Below, in pieces: positions 16,603-22,381 of a stretch of 22,381 nt of DNA. The stretch spans positions 1 to 22,381 of the IMG/VR virus record IMGVR_UViG_3300021964_000594, one strand, 5' to 3'. Each line of letters opens with the position of its first letter. The first letter of the stretch is position 1. Both the position numbers and the translations under genes were made by a program. This DNA is from a virus. The notes beneath the pieces are model-generated. The model was given only the letters and a program-made list of their open reading frames with translations, was not told the DNA's origin and ran no database searches.

Positions 16603-19014
16603 TTATGAGGATCCTAAACTGAGGCTACTGAAGCCACCTAGTATCAAACTTGAATAATACCTGCGCAACAGATTTTCAGGTCCGTATATTCTAGTAGGCT
16701 GTCCGTCAATTGTGGTTTGCACCCATGGATCACTGGTTTGTATATTAAAGTCAGTAAGACTTCCGTTACTTTGTACCCTACGGTTTTGCACTGGAGGAGT
16801 ATCTTTGGTTGTGTACTCGGGCACAGGAACCTTGTCATTGTTGATCACACTGTTCACTGCGTCGTTAAGACTTGATCTTTCAAAAGTATCTTGTAGTCCT
16901 GATATGATTCCATCAGCATCAATTTCTGACAGTTTGTCTTTTACTAGATCAACACCAAACTGAGCTCCACGAGCAATACTGTCTAAATCAATACCTTGTG
17001 CAATGTTTCCAAGATTTCCGTTAACCCAAGATTCTAATGTTGCTGCATCCACTTTGCTAGCGGCTTCCACCAAACCAGAAAGTAAAGCCGAATCTTCGAG
17101 TCCTGTGGCTAATCCTGTAGACTGAAGTTTTTGCAAACCGTCCGCATACAATTCAGTTTTTATAAAGTCTTGAATATTTGGATCATTGAGGAATCCATCA
17201 ATATTAGTAATACCAGCTTTGCCAGTAAAGTTACTGGCGTTTTGTAATAGGTTAATTGTATTTCCGCTGTCAGTGAGGAAGTTTTCCACCACACCTGGTT
17301 TCAGTACGCCTACTGCTTGTAACTGTTCTGGCGAAAGTCCAAATTTTCCAGCACCAAGTTCATTTGAAAGTACTGCACTTCCTTGCGCTATTGCTTTGTT
17401 TGCCTGTGCTAACATTCCTGTCACTTGTTCGGGTGTAATGCTACCAACGTTCTTGGCTGCAGGAGCTTGTGTTTGTACGTCTTCGGTGCTTACTGGCTGG
17501 CTCACTGGAGTTTCAGTTTTTACTTGTTCGGCCTTTGCACCACTGGTAGCAGGCAAAGGCGGCGGTGCAGTCTGAATTGGATTGGTTACACTGTTTACAC
17601 CCGCATTGTGCAATGGCCAAGGTTCATGTGCTGGTGCTCGCGGTACAATTGTTTGCAGAGATGCGTCTTGAGTGACCCATCCTTGATCTTCAACCCAAAA
17701 TACATCAGGCAATTCTGCTCTAATAATTTTTGTAGGTATAGTAACATCCGGTGCTGTTTCGCTGTTAAGCAATATTTTACCTTCTGGTTTATTACTGCTT
17801 ACAATTACATTTGCTTCACCACTGCCAATGGTAGTATTCTTTTTGCTTTTTAAACTGAGTGTTCCGTCTGCTTTTACACCAATAAGTTGTTTGCTGTACA
17901 AGGTGACATTTTCAGTTGCACTTAGATTAATACTTGGACTTTCGGCATTGATACTGGTATCCGCATTTATGTTAAGTCGTCGTCCAGCATTGATATTAAC
18001 ATCTCGATCGGCATGCAAATTCAAATCACCTTGTGTACGAAGGTTGATACTGTTGCTGGAATACACATCTAGTGTGCCTTCTTTGCCTAGTTCGATCCAG
18101 CTTTGTCCGTTTGCATGGATTATGTGTAAAAACTGTCCATCATCGCTCATCATTATTTGATGACCTTGGCTGGTACGCAATCTTATCATTTGATCTTGTC
18201 CGCCAAGACTGCCGTCGTCCATTACAAAACTGTGTCCGCCACGACGTCCAATGATATTAAAGTCGCCGTAAACTGCCGAGCGGTCATTGATTTGTTCTTC
18301 GACATCAACATCAGTGATGCCTCCTTGAAAAATTGGTCGTCCTGGTGTGCTTATACCATACACTGAACTTGGACTTTCTCGGTAACTGTTACTGGTAATT
18401 GTGCCGCGTATTTGGTCGTTTACCAAACCTTGTTGCAGTAAAACATATGCAACTCTTGAATGCACAGGTTTGGTATTTTCAAAGAAACGTGGATTGTCTG
18501 CTTCGTCAACATCATCATTTATTTCCACTACAGGAAGCTGAAAACTGTTTGCAAAATAACCACTTCTATTTTCGCTGCCTGCCCAATCTGGAGTACTGCC
18601 TATTGCTGGCACCATATGGTGTGCAGTTGGATTTACCACACTTCCAAGATAATAACCTTGATTTGGATCACCCTGTGCAAAAAAGCAAATTACTTCTGTG
18701 TTAATATCCGGAGGCGTAAACCACATACCATAGCTGTGTGGGTTGCCTGTAAATGTTCCTGATCCTCTGATATCGCCGTCTGCCAAGTTGGTTGCACCAT
18801 AAAATGGACTTACATAACTGACTTTAATCCATGCATTTGCATCATCTTCTGATCCACCGAGATAGCTGATATACACGTCCAACTGTCCAGTTCTTGCAGT
18901 GTCTACATTATTTTTTACTTTTCCAACATAAAGACCAAGATCAATGGGTACATCACCAGCTCCGGGTGTGTATGCTTTTGGTCTGCCTATGCTTTTATCA
19001 ATGTTTTCACTCAT
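16603..19014 (-). CDS. 5: Baseplate central spike protein, gp5-like, without lysozyme domain
   Basis: This 803-residue protein has the layout of a tail spike. Residues about 25-130 form an OB-fold-like region ending with T-E-V-I-C-F-F-A-Q-G-D-P-N-Q-G-Y-Y-L-G, as in gp5 and gpV. Residues 250-310 read R-R-G-G-H-S-F-V-M-D-D-G and lead into a VgrG/gp5-type beta-helix (about 310-400) with repeats such as DLNLHADRDVNINAGRRLNI. A Pro-rich linker follows (450-525), then a helical region (525-710) with LSPEQLQAVGVLKPG, which I recall from other marine phage virion proteins. T4 gp5 carries a lysozyme between OB-fold and helix; none is visible here. The last 48 residues resemble the C-terminus of the upstream hub protein. 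ATG at 19014 follows TAGGA. The gene lies 8 bases after the hub gene. Confidence 0.88.
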   Translation of the reverse strand: MSENIDKSIGRPKAYTPGAGDVPIDLGLYVGKVKNNVDTARTGQLDVYISYLGGSEDDANAWIKVSYVSPFYGATNLADGDIRGSGTFTGNPHSYGMWFTPPDINTEVICFFAQGDPNQGYYLGSVVNPTAHHMVPAIGSTPDWAGSENRSGYFANSFQLPVVEINDDVDEADNPRFFENTKPVHSRVAYVLLQQGLVNDQIRGTITSNSYRESPSSVYGISTPGRPIFQGGITDVDVEEQINDRSAVYGDFNIIGRRGGHSFVMDDGSLGGQDQMIRLRTSQGHQIMMSDDGQFLHIIHANGQSWIELGKEGTLDVYSSNSINLRTQGDLNLHADRDVNINAGRRLNINADTSINAESPSINLSATENVTLYSKQLIGVKADGTLSLKSKKNTTIGSGEANVIVSSNKPEGKILLNSETAPDVTIPTKIIRAELPDVFWVEDQGWVTQDASLQTIVPRAPAHEPWPLHNAGVNSVTNPIQTAPPPLPATSGAKAEQVKTETPVSQPVSTEDVQTQAPAAKNVGSITPEQVTGMLAQANKAIAQGSAVLSNELGAGKFGLSPEQLQAVGVLKPGVVENFLTDSGNTINLLQNASNFTGKAGITNIDGFLNDPNIQDFIKTELYADGLQKLQSTGLATGLEDSALLSGLVEAASKVDAATLESWVNGNLGNIAQGIDLDSIARGAQFGVDLVKDKLSEIDADGIISGLQDTFERSSLNDAVNSVINNDKVPVPEYTTKDTPPVQNRRVQSNGSLTDFNIQTSDPWVQTTIDGQPTRIYGPENLLRRYYSSLILGGFSSLSLGSS
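16645..16749 (-). other. Shared C-terminal module, copy in the spike protein
   Basis: Residues 756-790 of the spike match residues 914-948 of the hub protein without gaps, with 14 of 35 identical. The shared pattern is F-N-[IV], five residues on P-[WF], then G-Q-x-T-R-[IV]-Y-G, then L-x-R-Y-Y-x-x-L. Here the module is followed by only 13 hydrophobic and Gly/Ser-rich residues. Confidence 0.75.
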
Positions 19015-19022
19015 TGTCTATC

Positions 19023-21908
19023 CTAGTTGTCGTAAACTGTATCGCCGGCATCGTCATCAGCACTTAGATCACCATAATAACGTTGTAGGTCTGAACTACT
19101 GCCGTACACTCTAGTTATTTGTCCGTTGTCTTGTACGTCTCTAAAAGGCAGTCCCCGATCAACGTTAAAGTTGCGGCTGCCAGTTGCTGTAATTTGCCTT
19201 GTATTCGTGAAAGTGCCTTCAGGAGCAACTTTAGGAGTTGCGCCAATAGCACCTTTAGGTAAAGATTGTGGTACAAGATTTTGAGGATCAAGATCGTTTT
19301 CAATTGGATCAGTGATAAACTTGTCGGTGCTTGCAAATGGTGTATTAGGCACATTCTTGCTGCTTGCAAAACTGCGATTAAAAGCATGAATGTTCTGAGT
19401 AAATGCTCCATCTTTGAACACACTTTCACATTTGGTAGCACACCATACCAAAGTTTCGCTTTGTTGTTTTACAAATTGACTGTCATTGGTATTCAGCGGC
19501 TGTAGATTTTCATTTAACCCAGTGGTGAGATTTACATCAGTTGCTGGGTTAAAGGTTAATTGAAACAACACTTCTCCTGATTCAGTGTTAATACTACCAT
19601 CTGGAGTATATGGCTCAAGTATAATTTGATTACTGTATCGACTTTGAGCTTGTTCAATCCAGTCTGGATCGCCAAGTATAACCAATTCAGTGCTAGCCAC
19701 ATCAGCAAAACTATACAGTCGATCAGTTAATGCAGCGGCTGGACGACTGCTGTTGTTTATGCCGCCCTGTAATGTGCTGTTTGGTGCACTTTGATAACTT
19801 TGTTTGCTCGGGAAATCTCCTTGCTCACTGTTATCAATCACGCCACTGTCATCTACTGTGGTAACAAAGTTTGCATTAACCTTTACATTAAAATCAAGCA
19901 CTTCTGTGTTTTGTCCAGTGAACCAATAGTTGTATTCTTTGTGGACACCTAAAAATTGACTTGCCGGAAAAGCCGGAGTTCGAGGAGTATTGATTTTGTA
20001 GCGGCTGATGGTATAGGTTAGCTCATAGGCATAGTCGCGTCGTTTTGTATCATATTCTTTGGGCACTGCTGTGACCTTAACCCTATACCATTGCACTGTT
20101 TCCACGTCCGGAAGTTTAGAACTAGGCTTACCGGTCTTTTCATCAATGATAACATTCTGCTGACTGGTAACATATGAACTTGCTCTCATTACCAAATCAA
20201 TTAACTGCACAATCTGTGTACCAGCTGTGACATTGTACACTTGATTGTCTTTGTCGTAAAAAAGTTTACTACCAAGATACTTGTCAATATCAATGCGTTT
20301 GTCTGTGGCTGCACCCTTCTTGTTGCGCCTTCCAGGCTTTGGCATTGTTGCGTCAACCAATCCTTTGGCATCTTCTAACACAACTTTGTAGGTATCAGGA
20401 AATTCAAAAATGCCTTCGGAGACCAGCAACTCCTGATGCTTGTTAAGTGCTTCACACAATCCTTGTGATATTGTTAGGCCTTTTAGTCCGCGGTTGTTAG
20501 TAGTAGGTGGTGTACCGTCAACAGCATCATTTTCATTGGCCTGTCGGTTTGCTAACTCAACATTACCATTAAGCAAAGTTTGTACATCCGGAGCACTCAG
20601 TTGTAACTTAAACGGAATAGTACCGCGGCTGGTGCTGAATCCAATATTGCTGTTTACACCAAATGCAGAAATGTCATACACAGTGCCAGCACTTTGTATT
20701 GCATAGGTGATGTTTGAAATCTGAAATGGTATAAGTTTGGTTTGATTATTTGAACTGGTGATTTGATTACCACTTTGATCATACCCAATGAAATTAATAA
20801 CCATTAGATACTGCTGATTAATCCAATTTGCATTCGGCTCATGCAATCCGGTATGTTCGATGGCAGCTTTTTTTAATCTTGACAAGAAAGTAATACCGTT
20901 TGGTTCATGCACTTTGAAATTGATGTTTGATTGTGTGTTTGGGCTGTGCATTGCCTGAGTGCCAAACACTGTGGTGATGTTAATATCATCAAGATAAAAA
21001 TCTAAATCAAAGTATTTGTTTCGTTGTCCTGCAGGTGCACCGCCGCTTTGTATAATCAATTGGTCACTGGGAATTTGATAACTGTCACTTAGCACATACT
21101 GCACATATTCTTCTCTGTTCAACAGGTAAATGCTAATTTTATATGTGCTGCTAGCATATCGAGTTAATTCGTTGGGTTTGGTTGTGATTGTTTGTTTGAA
21201 AGCATCTGCTATCTCCGGGCGCTGATCTACTGTGCTACTAACACCTACTGCTTCAGCTGATTCGTCTTGACGATCGTCACTGTTGTTGCTTTCGCCTGCT
21301 TGTGTTTGACTGCTTTCTAATTCTGGCTGAGCAACAACTTTTCCGTCTTCGAGATTTTCCTCTGTGGGCGGAATAATTGGATCATCTTCACCTTCCTGCC
21401 AGCTTACAAGATCATCATCTGTGGGTTCTGGGCTTTGTGTATTCGCACCTTCGCTTTTTGCTTGTTGTTCTTCATCAATACCAGCGCCGCTGACTCTGGT
21501 ATCTGTCTCTGGGTTTTTCTGACCCGGCTGTACTGCACTACGTGATTGTACGCCAAACTGTCCGTTTCGCTGATAGGCTTGCCTTTGGAGGGTTTGCAGT
21601 TCGCCTCGCTGATCATTAAGGCCGTCATTGAGTGTCCAAACTTCTTCCTCAATGGTGGCATATTCAAGTGGGGTTATTTTTCCGCTTGCTAAATCTCTTT
21701 CGGCCTTGCCAAGTGTGCGATCAAGTTTATCTTGTTGAAACCCAATGGCCACTTCCTTGGCTCTGATTTGATTGTCTACTTGAAGTGATCCAGCTCCAGC
21801 ATCAACCTGTCTGGCAATATCTGCAATTTCGTCACGATTGGTAGTGTTTTTGGTTAGAGTTTCTAACCTGACCGATTCGGATAAATCTTTATATTCTTGG
21901 CTTGCCAC
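19023..21908 (-). CDS. Probable baseplate hub protein (gp27 position), enlarged
   Basis: This 961-residue protein starts at GTG (21908), two bases after the gp53 stop, with AGGTGG six bases upstream. Residues 1-118 are charged and helical, probably coiled coil. Residues 120-245 are an acidic, Gln/Ser/Pro-rich low-complexity linker. From about 252 a structured region begins (STYKISIYLLNREEYVQYVL, with Y-L-D-D-I-N and P-N-G-I-T-F further on) that I recall from uncharacterised tail proteins of marine T4-like phages. Residues 742-751 read LVILGDPDWI, a motif typical of hub proteins in the gp27/gpD superfamily. T4 gp27 is only about 391 residues, so the assignment rests on this motif and on its place before the spike gene. 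A C-x-x-x-C pair lies at 823-827. The C-terminus shares a 35-residue module with the spike. Confidence 0.6.
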   Translation of the reverse strand: MASQEYKDLSESVRLETLTKNTTNRDEIADIARQVDAGAGSLQVDNQIRAKEVAIGFQQDKLDRTLGKAERDLASGKITPLEYATIEEEVWTLNDGLNDQRGELQTLQRQAYQRNGQFGVQSRSAVQPGQKNPETDTRVSGAGIDEEQQAKSEGANTQSPEPTDDDLVSWQEGEDDPIIPPTEENLEDGKVVAQPELESSQTQAGESNNSDDRQDESAEAVGVSSTVDQRPEIADAFKQTITTKPNELTRYASSTYKISIYLLNREEYVQYVLSDSYQIPSDQLIIQSGGAPAGQRNKYFDLDFYLDDINITTVFGTQAMHSPNTQSNINFKVHEPNGITFLSRLKKAAIEHTGLHEPNANWINQQYLMVINFIGYDQSGNQITSSNNQTKLIPFQISNITYAIQSAGTVYDISAFGVNSNIGFSTSRGTIPFKLQLSAPDVQTLLNGNVELANRQANENDAVDGTPPTTNNRGLKGLTISQGLCEALNKHQELLVSEGIFEFPDTYKVVLEDAKGLVDATMPKPGRRNKKGAATDKRIDIDKYLGSKLFYDKDNQVYNVTAGTQIVQLIDLVMRASSYVTSQQNVIIDEKTGKPSSKLPDVETVQWYRVKVTAVPKEYDTKRRDYAYELTYTISRYKINTPRTPAFPASQFLGVHKEYNYWFTGQNTEVLDFNVKVNANFVTTVDDSGVIDNSEQGDFPSKQSYQSAPNSTLQGGINNSSRPAAALTDRLYSFADVASTELVILGDPDWIEQAQSRYSNQIILEPYTPDGSINTESGEVLFQLTFNPATDVNLTTGLNENLQPLNTNDSQFVKQQSETLVWCATKCESVFKDGAFTQNIHAFNRSFASSKNVPNTPFASTDKFITDPIENDLDPQNLVPQSLPKGAIGATPKVAPEGTFTNTRQITATGSRNFNVDRGLPFRDVQDNGQITRVYGSSSDLQRYYGDLSADDDAGDTVYDN
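19065..19169 (-). other. Shared C-terminal module, copy in the hub protein
   Basis: Residues 914-948 carry F-N-V ... P-F ... G-Q-I-T-R-V-Y-G ... L-Q-R-Y-Y-G-D-L. Alignment with the spike protein is ungapped over 35 residues. Here 13 acidic residues follow the module. Confidence 0.75.
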
Positions 21909-21910
21909 AG

Positions 21911-22210
21911 TTATCCACCTAGTACAGTTTCAAGTGTGCTTTTCTTTGGCAGATAAATTGTTGTACCTGTGGTAAAATCTCCTAGTGGATCTTGAATTTG
22001 ATTTGGATTGCGTTGAGCAAACACCCACCAGTAGCCAGGATCACCGTAAAGGTCAAAAGCAAGAAGATCTGGTCGTAAATTGTAAGTTTGCGTAATTGTA
22101 AAACTTTGATCGTCCACGAGCTTGGGTATTCTTCTATTGTTTAGAACTCCTAGTACGCCGTTTCTAATTGATGTGGTATAATAAGGACTGCTCGGTGCAT
22201 ACTCAGCCAT
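21911..22210 (-). CDS. 53: Baseplate wedge protein gp53-like (LysM-like)
   Basis: This protein has 99 residues when started at ATG 22210. The core RPDLLAFDLYGDPGYWWVFA, followed by R-N-P and D-P-L-G-D-F-T-T-G-T-T-I-Y-L-P, is the conserved LysM-like fold of the gp53 family. In T4, gp53 completes the wedge and helps wedges join around the hub. A TTG two codons upstream (22216) is in frame, but the strong AAGGAGG is only about 3 bases from it and 9 bases from the ATG, so ATG is preferred. The ATG overlaps the stop of the upstream gene (TAATG). T4 gp53 is longer (about 196 residues), so this is a compact form. Confidence 0.88.
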   Translation of the reverse strand: MAEYAPSSPYYTTSIRNGVLGVLNNRRIPKLVDDQSFTITQTYNLRPDLLAFDLYGDPGYWWVFAQRNPNQIQDPLGDFTTGTTIYLPKKSTLETVLGG

Positions 22211-22381
22211 TACCAATATCCTCCTTTAAGCAATGTTCCATTTGCATAGTCTTTGAGACTAAACTGTTGGCTAACCTGTTGTCTACTCACAATTGGTAAT
22301 AGATCAAGAGTTATAGTCATTTTGGTCGGCACATAAGTTGCATCACCCGAAATCTCAATATTAGTCGGTGGTGGGAAATTT
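22210..22381 (-). CDS. C-terminus of a probable gp48/gp54-type tail-tube/baseplate protein (5' end outside window)
   Basis: The last 56 codons are visible: PPPTNIEISG near the start, then YVPTKMTITLDLLPIVSRQQ and the end LLKGGYW, with TAA at 22212-22210. A hydrophobic strand with P-T-K-M-x-I-T-L-x-L ... [ST]-R-Q near the end is what I recall for the C-termini of gp48-like proteins, which cap the baseplate and start the tail tube. Its place before gp53 fits. The fragment is short, so the family is tentative. The gp53 ribosome site lies within its last codons. Confidence 0.5.
   Translation of the reverse strand, partial: NFPPPTNIEISGDATYVPTKMTITLDLLPIVSRQQVSQQFSLKDYANGTLLKGGYW
22219..22226 (-). 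promoter_or_regulatory. Strong Shine-Dalgarno for gp53
   Basis: The minus strand reads AAGGAGG ending at 22220, nine bases before ATG 22210. It is the best ribosome-binding site in the window. It decides the gp53 start against the upstream TTG and lies inside the coding end of the preceding gene. Confidence 0.75.

Noticed and set aside
17186-17853. Two plus-strand open frames of 129 and 142 codons opposite the spike gene
   Set aside because: They are antisense to the linker and helix of the spike. One is unusually rich in Cys, Tyr and Phe, as expected for a shadow frame.
16603-19014. A T4-type lysozyme domain in the spike protein
   Set aside because: No stretch resembles the T4 lysozyme fold or its Glu/Asp catalytic pattern; the OB-fold region passes to the beta-helix through a short variable part.
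22214-22216. TTG as the start of gp53, adding two residues
   Set aside because: The AAGGAGG site is only about 3 bases from the TTG but 9 from the ATG at 22210, and the ATG forms a TAATG overlap with the upstream stop.
1-22381. tRNA genes, CRISPR arrays, insertion sequences or attachment sites
   Set aside because: Almost every base is covered by structural genes; no cloverleaf, regularly spaced repeat, terminal inverted repeat or transposase was seen.

Overview
The window is a block of tail and baseplate genes from a T4-like (myovirus-type) tailed phage. All recognisable genes lie on the minus strand, so the block is read from the right edge to the left. The AT-rich DNA (roughly 40% GC by eye), the gene order and the remembered look of the proteins suggest a marine T4-like phage of the kind that infects cyanobacteria or SAR11-type bacteria. 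The host cannot be fixed from this sequence.

In order of transcription the layout is: (1) the last 56 codons of a gene whose C-terminus resembles a gp48/gp54-type tail-tube/baseplate protein (22210-22381); (2) a gp53-type LysM-like baseplate wedge protein (21911-22210); (3) a 961-residue probable baseplate hub protein, in the position expected for gp27 (19023-21908); (4) an 803-residue gp5-like central spike with an OB-fold and a beta-helix but no visible lysozyme domain (16603-19014); (5) gp25, the sheath-initiator-like wedge protein (16213-16587); (6) an enlarged 1134-residue gp6 wedge protein (12763-16167); and (7) an enormous open frame that starts at 12763 and runs off the left edge without a stop, so at least 4254 residues are visible (1-12763).

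The genes are packed with gaps of 2 to 45 bases or TAATG stop/start overlaps, as expected for a co-translated structural operon. The only place with room for transcription signals is the 45-base gap between gp25 and gp6. It holds a weak hairpin with a T-run and a motif resembling a T4 late promoter.

Together the genes describe a baseplate. The spike and hub proteins (3, 4) would form the centre. gp25, gp6 and gp53 would form the wedges. The giant protein sits where T4 carries gp7/gp8 and probably forms the outer wedge and periphery. The giant frame is the most notable content. It appears to hold seven FG-GAP-like repeats (a possible integrin-type seven-bladed propeller), about nine fibre-type beta modules (several inserted between the blades), three short aromatic modules resembling carbohydrate-binding CBM5/12 folds, and two GEGYT repeats. 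The hub and spike proteins also share a 35-residue C-terminal module. No RNA gene, CRISPR array, insertion sequence or attachment site was seen. The plus-strand open frames look like shadows of the minus-strand genes.
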